Shown in pieces: positions 22,802 to 33,039 of a stretch of 64,000 nt of DNA. Every line of letters starts with the position of its first letter. The first letter of the stretch is position 1. Origin of the DNA: Tuctoria greenei (Eukaryota > Streptophyta > Magnoliopsida > Poales > Poaceae); assembly GCA_036927565.1 (NCBI GenBank), contig JAYESD010000003.1, forward strand, positions 190,227,999 to 190,291,998, read 5' to 3'. The position numbers and the translations under genes were made by a program. The notes under the pieces are model-generated. The model was not told where the DNA came from, searched no databases, and was given only the letters and a program-made list of their open reading frames with translations.

Positions 22802-23706
22802 TCTCGAAGTGTTCGATTGACACTTCCCTCGGTACTACTAAGAAGTAGTCCGCATATGTTCTTCTTTAGGAGGGGCCATAAACTCAAGAACTCAGGAATA
22901 GGGTGATACAACGATTTTACGTGGTTCGGGCCACCTGAGCGTAATACCCTACTCCGCAGAGGTGTGTTGTATGTATGATTGAGTATGCGAGTGAGCTTGT
23001 CTCAGATTGGATTTGCTTGAGTTAGTCTACTGTGCAGCACAACCCTTTTATATGACAAGGATTGGCAGTTATAGCGTACTGAGGCCCGACAGGTTGCCCC
23101 GGCAGTAATTAAGACCCTCTACACAATCTGGGCGCTTAACAAAAGTTTATTACTACAACAATATGCCTTGTTGACAGTGTTACAACACTTGATGGTCCTC
23201 TGATCGTGCGTCATTAATTCGGAATTAATGACGTGTTAACTAAGACTTGTAATGACTGATTTATAGCCTCTTGAATGTCCGCGCCATTGGATGTCCCAGG
23301 ATCCTACCATTGGTGAGGTAGGTCCATACACGTGACATGTGGTAGCACCGGAGCTTCCCTTAGCAAGGAGGCAGGTCCGGCACCTCAGGACACGCAGCAG
23401 CATTGGAGCTTCCCTTAGCATGGAGGCAGGACCGATTCCACAAGGTATGTGTCAGCGCCAGAGCTTCCCTTTGCAGGGAGGCATGTTTGACTTCACAAGA
23501 CATGTGGCAGTGCTAGAGCCACCTTTAGCAGGGAGGCAGGTCCAGCACTGTGGAACACGTGGCAACACCGGAGCCACCCTTATCAGGGAGGCAGGTCTGG
23601 TACTACTGGACATGTGTTGGACTCCGAAGGTCCACTTTTGTGGAAAGTAGGACTCAACGCATCTTCTTCTAGTACGAGAGGGTACCTGGTCCGTATGGTA
23701 CCGACA
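22802..23706 (-). repeat. Tat-1 5' LTR (right, 905 bp)
   Basis: It matches 11006-11845 along its length. The plus-strand edges are TCTCGAAGTG (TG mutated to TC) and TGGTACCGACA. Five units of the 55 bp minisatellite lie at 23335-23630. As the 5' LTR of a minus-strand element it would have driven gag-pol leftward. Confidence 0.9.
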
Positions 23707-24265
23707 ATGTTGCTAGAGCTAGAGTGGTTCATTCCTTCATCTCAGTTTGAAGAACCTTGCTCTTAGGAGTTCCACAAAGTAAGTCCAATGCACTGAGTCG
23801 AAAGCATTCCTAATGTCCAACTTGATGAGTAGTGCTGATTTTCTCTTCGCTTGGCACTCGCCTTTATGTAATTTTGCAAGGGGATGAAATTGTCGTGGAT
23901 ATAATGTATTTTATAAAGGTGCTTTGGTTTGGGGGAGATTAGGCTATTCAACTTTGTGCCACCTAATTAGCTAATATTTTTTGAGAAAATCTTTGCTATG
24001 TTGTGAACTAGGCTAATCGACCTAAAATAAATCAATTCTTCAAAATTTTCCTTCTTTGGCACTAGCAACAGATTGGCCGTATTCAACGTACTGAAAATTT
24101 CCCCTCTAAGTTGAGATAGTTGATGAAAGACACGTGTGAGGTCCTTTAATAATGTGGCAACATTTCCTGAAGAAGGTCACCATGAAGCCATCGGGACCTG
24201 GGGGCCTTCTCCTTGGCCAGTTCAAGCACAACCTTCTTTACCTCCTCCTCACTGATGTCTGCTCC
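23707..24265 (-). pseudogene. LINE ORF2 reverse transcriptase N-terminal part (segment 3)
   Basis: Minus strand: GADISEEEVKKVVLELAKEK at about 24255-24196 is the start of plant L1 reverse transcriptase. It is followed, after frameshifts, by a degraded KLDIRNAFDSVHW motif (about 23825-23787). It joins the palm segment at 10517-11005 across Tat-1, whose target duplication interrupts the sequence. It joins 24676-24905 across the hAT-like insertion. Confidence 0.82.
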
Positions 24266-24675
24266 TAGGACTGTCAATGAGTCGAATTTGAGCGAGCTTG
24301 CCCTTCGAGACTCGAGCTCGTTATGACTTTGAGCCGAGCTCGAGCCGACCCTAAATCCAATCAATCCTGTAGTCAAGCTCGAGCTCGACTCGCTTAAATA
24401 GTTAGGGTCGTTTGAAGCTCGTAAATGCTCGAGTTCAAGCTCGGGAGGCTCGTTTAAACATTTAAATAAATAATATTTAGGAGAAAAATATTAAAAAATA
24501 CTATTTATAAAACATACTTTATGTAAACGAGACTTATCGAGATTAACGAGCTTGAGCTTGACAGGCTCACGAGCTTGGAGTTCGGCTCGTTTATCAATCG
24601 GACCGGGCTCAAAGCAAGATTTTAATGAACCGAACTCGAGTAGATCAAAAGTCTTGAGCTTAATTAACAGCTCTA
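24266..24675. mobile_element. hAT-like non-autonomous transposon rich in GAGCTCG
   Basis: The left end TAGGACTGTCAAT and the right end ATTAACAGCTCTA form imperfect terminal inverted repeats. The flanks TCTGCTCC (24258-24265) and TCTTCTTC (24676-24683) form an 8 bp target duplication with two mismatches, and removing the element restores the LINE reading order. The body carries many copies of GAGCTCGAGC and TTTGAGCCGAGCTCG-type phrases in both orientations. It has no transposase. TAG ends and an 8 bp duplication suggest hAT. Confidence 0.7.
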
Positions 24676-24905
24676 TCTTCTTCAAGCTCCTACACATCAA
24701 CTAAATCATAGCCTAGTTGTTCCCAGTTGATGATCTGTGGACGGTGTTGTGCTGTGCCTAACTACTGGGGTGAAGTGATCATAGATTGTTGCTTGTTTCT
24801 CATAATGAGTGGATGCAATCCCAGATGCTGTTTTGAGCAAGTGATGTAGTTCTTTACTCTCCTCGCATTTGCCCTCAAGTGGAATGTGACCCTCATACAT
24901 ATAAA
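24676..24905 (-). pseudogene. LINE ORF2 region between endonuclease and RT (segment 2b)
   Basis: Minus strand: FHLRANARRVKNYI (about 24880), ASTHYEKQATIYDHFTPVV (24820-24760) and INWEQLGYDLVDV (24740-24700). This is the usual linker upstream of the LINE reverse transcriptase. Frame changes occur between these blocks. It continues at 55790 on the other side of a long insertion. Confidence 0.75.
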
Positions 24906-25490
24906 AAAGAAAAGAAATAATAATAATAAATACAGTAATCATGACAATGTATTTAAAATGAAAGACTTTAAAATTGAAATCATGGTGAAAATTTAGACCA
25001 AGTTCAAAATAATAATAATAAGAGGAAGAATGTATAAGAACATAAAATCATGTATGTTGTTGTGTGATAATACTTTAAATTTAACTAAATCAACATATTT
25101 CAAAATATAATAATAAGAAGAATGTAGAAGAACATAAAAATAATGTGTGTTTTTGTGTGATAATACTTTAAATTTAACTAAATAACATATTTCATCATAA
25201 GTGTTTATTTGTGAAAAGTGAAAATGTCAATTTCTAGAAATATGTTTGGATTCAAATTTAGGCTTGACAAAGAAAACTCAATCAGGCCTCTTATCACCCT
25301 GTTAAAAATTATAATAGCTTTTATAATAAACATAATATATAAATACAGTAAATATGTATATATATGAAAAATAATAATTATAATGGTGATAATAATAATA
25401 ACTTGTCAATGGGTACAAACCTAATCCAACCCTTTGTCTAACCTTCTAGAATCTCAAAGCGAGATTCCGTTTAAAGGGGGGTAAAATTGT
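24906..25490 (+). mobile_element. AT-rich non-coding interior of a non-autonomous LTR element, copy 1 (partial)
   Basis: There is no coding frame. The AT-rich sequence with (AAT)n stretches matches, in inverted orientation, the interior of the element at 62687-63736; for example GTATTTAAAATGAAAGACTT matches there. Its right end is AGATTCCGTTTAAAGGGGGG, a polypurine tract, followed by the LTR start TGTAACACCC. The 5' LTR and PBS of this copy are missing. Confidence 0.7.
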
Positions 25491-26820
25491 AACACCCATG
25501 ATTTTCTAAAAGAAAAGAAAAAACAATATAATATAATTAAATAATAAAGAAATAAAAATAAAAAGGAATGAATATAAAAAGAAAATAAAAGATCAAAAGG
25601 TTAAAAGCCTTCCTATGCCGAAACTTGAGATAGCCCAATTTGTTTCCCTCTCTCTTTCCTGGGCTCGGCCCAGCCCACCATGCCCTATCCCTACTTCCTC
25701 TCCTCTCTCTCTCACTGCGCGCGGGCTCTGCCCGTCAGGGCCTTCTTCCCCCATCCGCCGCCTCCCTCTCGCCCGTGCATGCCTGTGTCACTTGCGCTCA
25801 GCAACCGTCGCACCGTGCCCCTGGCAACTGCCACTCCTAGGAAACTGCGTCCCCCTACAAATAACCTGTGTGTGCCCCCACTCTTCCCCACTCTCCATTT
25901 TCCCCCGCACTCACTCGCCACAACCCTAGCCCGCAACACCGCCATTGCTGCGCCTTGGGAGCTCGGCGTTCTGCCGCAAGAAGCTGCTCTGGACTTCTCT
26001 GTCACTGTGCTGAGGTCCACGAAGTCGTGTCGCCCCGAGTGTTGCCTCTTCGACGATATTCCGCCGTTGTACCACCTCCACGTCGACACTAAGGCTCGAT
26101 CGCCGCTTTCCGTAGAAGACTTTGAAGGGGTACACCCTTGGTCCACAGTGGACCATGGACTATCACCCCTACCCTTGTCCCACGGCTCTATAAACCTATT
26201 ACATGCCTTTTCTTTAGGAAAACAAATACAAAAAATAGCAAGAAACGTAAATTTACAGATAAGACCCTATGATCCCCAGAATTAATAAAATTAGCATTAG
26301 ATTTTTACACATGAGCCCGTGTACAACCTATTATTTCTACTTATCCAAAATTCTTTCTTTTCTTTATTAATTAATATGTTTTCTTGATTTAATAAACAAT
26401 ATTAATGCTCCTTTAATGTATAAAATAACAAATTAAATCCAAAAAATTCATAATAAATTTAGGAAGTTAGTGTGCGTAAGCCCTCATCCCACCGTAAAAG
26501 AATCACTTAGTAGCTTTTGTAACACAATTTGCATGTATGGTGTATTGTTAATGTTTTCTTTCATTTATCTTCCAACAGTAGTTTATACGCATTCGTGTCA
26601 CCATCGAGAAGCAACACGAAGAATATAGAGATTAAGAGTTTAATGAAGAAGACTGAACAGCTATACAAAAAGAGGCAAGTGCCCTTGATCACATTGCTCC
26701 TACTTCAGGAAATATAGTTAGTTGCATGCTTAATTAATGTGAATCCTATTTTATTTACTTGTTTCATATAATTCATTTTCGCCCGAGTGGGATTGGGTGG
26801 TTATGGGTATTGCTATCATG
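25491..26820 (+). repeat. LTR of the non-autonomous element (LTR-X), first part
   Basis: It begins TGTAACACCC after a polypurine tract. A CT-rich stretch (25620-25800) and a conserved CCCCCACTCTTCCCCACTCTCC block (25876-25897) follow; that block is shared with the LTR at 60429-62686. Open frames at 25615-26285 are a by-product of high GC content. The LTR is cut at about 26820 by Tat-2 and resumes at 54710. Confidence 0.7.
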
Positions 26821-26823
26821 CTT

Positions 26824-27673
26824 AGTCGAAGTGTAGAAACAACACTTCCCCCGGTACTACTAAAGTGTAGCTCGCAGAGGTTCTTGTTTTGGTTGGGGAC
26901 GCAGAGATTAGGATCAAGATGGTGATACAAGAGATTTACGTGGTTTGGGCCGCCTGAGCCTAATTCCCTACTCCATGGGGTGTGTGTTGTTATATTGAGA
27001 ATCACTAGGAAGTGTAGAGTCTAGCTCAGCTTGGATCTGTCCCTGTGTGTCATGCGGCTCAATCCTTCTATAGTCCAAGGACTGAGTGTTACATCATTTT
27101 TCTGGCCCAACATGTGGCCCTAGTGTATTTAATAGCCTAATACATAGTCTATGAGCATTAAGCATGGTTAATGGTCTGATAACGTGCCTTAATGGCTGTG
27201 TTACCTCTGTTAATAGTGCTTTTATCGTGTGTCACTAATACAACATTAATGACACGTAATCATGTATTGTAATTGCCACTTTAACTGTCCCTTGAATGTC
27301 CGTGCTGGAGGACATCCGCCAATGTATTCGTTGGTGATGAAGGTTCGGAGGCTCCACACATGGCAGCTTCGGAGCTTCCCCTTGCGGGGAGGTAGCTCAA
27401 GAACCGTTATACATGTGTTGGCATTGGAGCTCCCCTCTGCTGGGGGGTTAGGTCCAGGGTTATTGTACACATGTTAACACCGGAACTTCCCTATGTTGGG
27501 AGTTTATTTCTGGACTTACATTGCACCTGTCAACCCCGGAGCTTCCCATATGAAGGGTGTGGGTCCGGTGTAGTGTGACATGTGGGGCCTCAGGAGACCT
27601 TCAACTTTGATAGGTCGAACTCTCTTGCACTTCTTGCGGTATCGTTGGGTACCCGGTACGCAGGGTACCGACA
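26824..27673 (-). repeat. Tat-2 3' LTR (left, 850 bp)
   Basis: The plus-strand edges are AGTCGAAGTGTAG (first T of TG lost or altered) and GGGTACCGACA, followed by GTGGCCCCCGGGCC, the complement of the polypurine tract. It is related to the Tat-1 LTR over the ends and carries its own repeats of about 55 bp (27350-27600). Confidence 0.85.
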
Positions 27674-28210
27674 GTGGCCCCCGGGCCAACCTGTTGAGAA
27701 ACCCTCTGGGTTAAGTTATTCTACCAGAGGTGGGGACATCCTTGCTTCCCGCGCTTCAACTCCAAAAGTCTTCTGATGTGCCATTGGAGCGATGGTCCGG
27801 GATTAAACCATGGCCGCGTGGCCTGTTATGAATGTGGCAGATGGGATCTTTTAGTGCGGATCTCATGCAATTGAAGGTCACCAGTTACCAATACAAAAAC
27901 CATATCGGTTCCGAGCGCCTTGTCAGGGTTCCACCTTTGGGTTTCCTGCCGCCCATCATGACAACGGTTTGCCTGGGGTAATAACCTCGATCTCTTCGTC
28001 AGGGTGGCCCCGGGCCCATTCATCATGGACGGGGTAGATTTTTGAAATGTGACCCTACTCTCGTTGAGGTTTCCATCCAAGCGTCACAAAGGCTTACTTA
28101 AGAAGGAAAGTATGCATGGTTTGAGGACTCTTTACGCTTTCGATCAAACTTGCATTCAGAGCCTCCCAAACTCCGCCTAGCTTTCCTTTCCTCTGTTCCA
28201 CTTTGCCGCG

Positions 28211-31200
28211 ATGGAGTTGGGTCTTCCCAAGAGCCGCCTCAAGAGCGATGACGATCTGATGAACGTTCGGACCTTTATGGGGTGGTCCAGTGACTCCTTC
28301 AATCACTTGATCCGCGCCGGCAAGCTCCCATTCAAAAAGGAGCGTAATGGCAACATGGTGTACTTCTCTGCGTATGCCATGGTGGGGTTGATCCCACCTT
28401 ATTCAAGCTTTCTCTTAATGTTGCTGGACTTTTAGGGTCTCTAGCTGTATCACCTTGGCTCCCATTCTTTTCTGCTAGTGGCAACCTTCATCCACTTCTG
28501 CGAGATGTGGGTGGGTGTTCCCCCCTGCATCGAGTTGTTCTGTACCTTCTTCACGGTCCACACCACCAGCAAGGGGACTGAGCTTCTTGGCTTCTACTAT
28601 TTCTTGAAGCGCAAGAACTACCCCTTCAAGTACTTGAAGTCATTTCCTTTCGGCAAATGGGATGACTGGAAGAAGAACTAGGTCATCATTGCAGTGGAGG
28701 AGCACGAGAGGTTGGAGTTTCCCAAAGGACTACCCAACATTGATATCGACGCTTGGAGTGTAGTTCGAGAGATGTCAGATGCCTTTAACCCCGTCCTGAC
28801 CAGGATCTGAGATTGCGTGGAGGGTGGAGTGACCCCTCAGATTGTCTTCTGCAATTTCCTGGTCAACAGATGGGCTCCGCTGAGGAAGAGGGAGAAGCTC
28901 GTATAGGCTCTCAACAGCGTGATGGATGATGACTGGATTGAAACCGTTCTGAAATCTAATTTGGATGATGAAGCTCTGAAGCTTCATCTCAAGAAATTTC
29001 AGCGTGGGATAATTGTCGAAGGCGACGACTTGGTTCTACCGGCTGCTTTCCTTCCTCTAAACAAGGAGCCAGAGTTCAGGAGAGAGCTCCGGAGGAAGAT
29101 GCTGGTGCTTGATGACCTTGAAGAGGTGGAGAGGCGTCGGACCTCCGGGATCGTGATCCCCGGAGCTTCAGAAGGAAGGCCTACCTCTGCCCCGAGCTAG
29201 AGGGTTGAACATATTGGCAAGGGCAAGGGCAAAGAGCCAGCCGAACCCTCCAGCCGAAAGAGGAAGCTGAAGCATGCTGATGGGAGGTCCGTCAGGCCTG
29301 CTCCCTCTACAACGGCTCCTTCTCCCTGGCGAGGGAGATCTTCTGCGGCTGCACCTTCTCTGGCGCAGGCGTCTTCAAGAGGTGCTAGCTCCGGACAGTC
29401 AACCCCGACCTTAGTGTCGGCTAAGAGCTTCAGGCCTGGGAGTTCATCCCGACCAAGAAAAACTCCGGCCGAGAGGACTCTCGCTTCCACAAGTGGTCCT
29501 CAGTTGAGGTCAAAAGTCGTTTTCTCACCAGACTTTGTGGGCTCTGGCTCCGGGCCTCAGAAGAAGAGGTTCTGAGGCGACTAGGGCGGTAGCATCCCTA
29601 GGTAAGCATCGTGTGGTTTCCTTAAAATGTAATCTTGTTTTTGTTATGTATTTAATCTTCTCATCCCTTTATATCCAGGGTGTTGAGAAATTGGTTAGGG
29701 ACTTCGGCATATGTTGCAGCGACTGTGGCTGCGCATGCCGAAGCTCCAGCTTCGACCACCGAGCCTCCTCCTCCGGTGGTGGCAGAGGTCACGGCAGCTC
29801 CGGCGCCAGCAGTCGTGGTCTTGGATCCAGAAGAGACGCCTGAAGCTCCTGTGGTAGCGCCAGACCACAGGGGAGAAGTTGAAGATGTACCTCTGGCAAC
29901 GGTGCCGGAGGTTGATGCTTCGGCACGAAAGCCGGAGATGTCAGAAGCTCCGGCCATCAAACTGGAAGTCGTCAAAGCCGTGGCCGCTGAGCCAGAGGCA
30001 ATTGAAGTCCCAGCCATCGAGCCAGAGATGGTTGAAGCTCCAGCTCCTGGGCCAAAAGTTGTTGAAGGTTCGGCGGATGAGCCGGAAATGCTTGAAGCTC
30101 CGGTCGCTGAACCGAAAGTAACTGACGCGTCGGCGTCTAAGCCAGTGGTGGTACGGGCACCGGATGAAGTCCCAATCGTTGCCCCGGAGGTAGCTGCCCT
30201 GAAGGTGTCTGGACCAGAGTCGAAGCAGCATGAAGAGGTGGTGACAGGTCCTCCACTTGCAAGGCCAATAATTGAAGACCCAGAAGTAGGGCCTTCTACT
30301 TCTGCTCCAGCGTTGGAAGTTCCCCCAGTAGGATCTTCTTCAACAGCAGCCAAAGAGCTCCCAGCGAGCTAAGCCAGTACCACAAGGGCTCAGGGGACCA
30401 CCCTTGTAGAGTGAGACCCAATTTTTGTGATGGACAATCCTCTAGAACCAGCGGAGTTGATCCCAGTGGGTCTGGAGCCTATCCCCTTGGCACTGTCCAT
30501 AGACAATGCATGCTCAAGTCTCAGGCAAGTCCATCTCGCCTTTTATCATGAGAGCAAAGCCCTTGAGGAGGAGCACAACACCTTGAGGCGTTGGCGCAAC
30601 AGACTCCACTTCGACACCAGGCTTGCACAGACAAGGCTAGCTGACTAGAAGGAGTGGATCAAGAGGGAAAAGGCCCTGTTGGAATACTGGGACAAGCTGC
30701 TGGAGGAGAAGGAAGCTGCCATCAGGGTGCTTGATGCTAACTCTAGGTATATCCTTGAGCAAGCCAAGGAGAGGCGTGATGCTGCCGATGAGCTTCACGA
30801 AAACCTCAATGAATTGAACGAGGTTCTCCTGAAGCACTGAGCGGACCTTGATGCAAGGGAAGAGAAACTCCTAGAGCAGCAGGAGGATATTTTGAAGAGG
30901 GAGGCGGAGGTCACCAATAAATTGACTCTAGGTGAACTGAATTTGGCATATCACAGCAAAAAGTTGGATCTATAAGGTAAAGAAGAAAATGAGAAGTACT
31001 GGAAATTGGGGCAGGAGATCTCGAAAAGAGAATCTGATGTTGCCACCAAGGAAGGGAAAGTAAGAGGCAGGGGAAAGGACTTGGCAGAAAGGCGGAACCA
31101 CATCCACCTCCGGGAGATAGAGATGACCGATCATGAGAAGCAAGTTGCTGAGAATATGCAGAAGCATGCCAATTTGGTCGAGCGCCTCGCTCGGGAGGGT

Positions 31201-31616
31201 TCAGAGCTTGCGGCCGCCCAAAATTCACTGGAGGAGCTGTGGAGCTTGAAGGAGACTGAGTCCATCAAAGTATGGGACTTCTTGGGATGAGCCAACGACG
31301 TGTTGACACCACTAGGCTTCAGTCCTGTACGTCCAGACAATCCAGAGCTGGACATGGACCGAGCACTGGTAGCCCTCAATGCTGCTGGCAGCAAACTCGA
31401 CGCGAGGGGTGATGTCATTGCGGACCGGCTGGAGACAGAGGGGAAATCTCTAGCTACAAACATCGCAGAGTATGTGCTGATGTGTTGTGTGAGCTGAGAT
31501 CCCCAATTCTCTCTGGACCCGATGCTCCGAGGTCCCGTTACTGAAGAGGAGGACGCCGCCAGGGCCAGCTTCCAAGGAGTTGTCAAGGAAGTCGCCTCAT
31601 TCTTCCGCGGGACTTA
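28211..31616 (+). pseudogene. antisense accessory gene of Tat-2, 'putative gypsy-type transposon' family
   Basis: This is the homologue of 12376-15640. It starts with an ATG at 28211 (MELGLPKSRL). Conserved motifs are VRTFMGWSSDSF, GKLPFKKERNGNMVYF, HFCEMWVGVPPC and ELLGFYYFLKRKNYPFKYLK. A basic segment follows (GKGKGKEPAEPSSRKRK, about 29216). Then come an intron at 29602-29678, an acidic Ala/Pro/Glu repeat of about 12 residues per unit (29760-30350), a conserved ALSIDNACSSLRQV, and a coiled coil of about 250 residues. The C-terminus is VASFFRGT with a stop at 31614. Several in-frame stops (for example 28433, 28679, 28808, 29198, 30646) show decay. An AATAAA lies at 31688. Function is unknown; the family is known from Grande-like elements. 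Confidence 0.82.
29602..29678 (+). other. conserved intron of the antisense gene (Tat-2)
   Basis: The donor GTAAGC at 29602 and acceptor TTTATATCCAG ending at 29678 bound a 77 bp T-rich segment. The equivalent position in Tat-1 has a 79 bp intron. Conserved placement and boundaries in two diverged copies support real splicing of the antisense transcript. Confidence 0.7.
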
Positions 31617-31879
31617 GATCCTCCAGTAGCTAGGACTTTTTCCTTTTGCCTTCTGCGGTAATCCCAATTTTGTAATACAGTGCTTCGAATAAATGAAATC
31701 CATTTTTCCATGAATTTCACTTTATTGTTGTTTTTTTTCAATATATTGTACTCTGTCTTGTTGGCCCCCTGGTATATGTGCACAATTGTAGTGTGTACAT
31801 GTACCAAAAGGTTTTGACAGCACGTTGATGACTTGAACGCTTCAAGCTTGTAGATTTTATGTCCGGAGTCTTTATTTCT

Positions 31880-32165
31880 GAGGCGTCGATGGCTGGCCCC
31901 CTCGGATTGTCAGAGCTTGGTAGCTCCGACGTACTCACCATCAACGTATAATACGTCGACGGCAAGCCCCCTAGGATTTATCAGAGCTTGATAGGTCCGG
32001 TAGCGCCCGATGTCAACACACGGATCATTGAAGGCAGGCCCCACAGGGGTTGTCAGAGCTTTGTAGCTCCGACATAACCGACCTTCAACATATTAAACGT
32101 CAACGGCTGGCCCCCTTGGAGGATGCCGGAACTTAGTAGCTCCGACGTCATCCACCATCGATATG
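31880..32165 (+). repeat. minisatellite downstream of the antisense gene (Tat-2)
   Basis: Four units of about 70-75 bp follow the pattern GGCTGGCCCCCTCGGATTGT, CAGAGCTTGGTAGCTCCGAC, then CACCATCAACGTATAATACG. It is placed as in Tat-1 and is similar in wording, but not identical. Confidence 0.7.
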
Positions 32166-32892
32166 ATTTATCTTTTTACTGCACATTAAAGACAAGAAAA
32201 GAGTAAAATTCGTCCTCTTGTCTATAAATCATTTGTGACTTATCATTCTTATTTGAGTTTTAAATCCGAAGAAACTCGATATGGTAACAAGCATATTGAT
32301 ATAATCTTTCTGGACCCATATGCTTTTTTAGTACTCACCCTACTGAGGCCTGTCGGTGTGTAGGTAGAGTGGCGTACTTAGGGTGCAGGACAAGGCTAAG
32401 TTGATATCACACTCCAAACCTATGTTGGCTTGGCATTCAGGGAAATAGACTATGCAACAATGTTAGGATCCGAAGAGACCATCAATAAAACTTACAACAC
32501 ATACGAATTACTTGGACTAAAACTAAAAAAGAATTGCACAAATTTATTATATACAAGAAGGATAAAAATAATAATTTGATATATTGAGCCTTGTACAAAA
32601 ATAAATGCACGTGGAGTCTGTTTTCACACAACAATGTCTTTTATTATAGATCCAGATTACAAGGGAGACAAGGACACACTTAGGGTGCGGGACCAAGCTA
32701 AGTGCGCTATACATCTTGTACTAACCCAGGGTAGGTAGTTACACTTTTAGTGCGGTGACTGTACGAAGTGTACTTGAACTTCCCGAAACCTCCCGGAGGG
32801 GTCCGGATGTTCACCCGGAGGACCTACCCATGTCTGTTTAGCGACTCTATAACATACATCGTGTGTAATTACAGACTCACCTCCGTGATTCT

Positions 32893-33034
32893 AAGCATAA
32901 AACTTACGGAGGTGCTCGATGTTCCAAGGATTAGGAAGCGGAGTCCCATCCCCAGTTGGCAAGCGAACGCATCCAGGACGGGATACTTTGATCACTCGGA
33001 AGGGACCTTCCTAGCTGGGAGAAAGTTTATTCAT
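32893..33034 (-). pseudogene. Tat-2 integrase C-terminal tail
   Basis: On the minus strand GPFRVIKVSRPGCVRL (with one frame change) then NPWNIEHLRKFY can be read. These are the final residues of pol, matching 16850-17000 of Tat-1. It is separated from the rest of integrase (48431 onward) by the chromodomain gypsy insertion and its TCCTT duplication (33035-33039). Confidence 0.75.
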
Positions 33035-33039
33035 TCCTT

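Larger units (their letters stand above)
11006..23706 (-). mobile_element. Ty3/gypsy Tat-lineage element with antisense accessory gene (Tat-1)
   Basis: This 12.7 kb element has LTRs at 11006-11845 and 22802-23706. Its gag-pol runs on the minus strand from about 22800 to 16845, and an accessory gene runs the opposite way at 12376-15640. The PBS abuts the right LTR and a GGCCCCCGGGCC stretch abuts the left one. The flanks TTGTT (11001-11005) and ATGTT (23707-23711) form a 5 bp target duplication with one mismatch, inside a LINE. The layout resembles Grande and RIRE2 elements of grasses. Gag and pol are riddled with stops. Confidence 0.9.

Noticed and set aside
25615..26285. Several overlapping frames of 60-200 codons
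   Set aside because: They lie in the GC-rich part of an LTR; overlapping in all frames, no domain, and not conserved in LTR-B.
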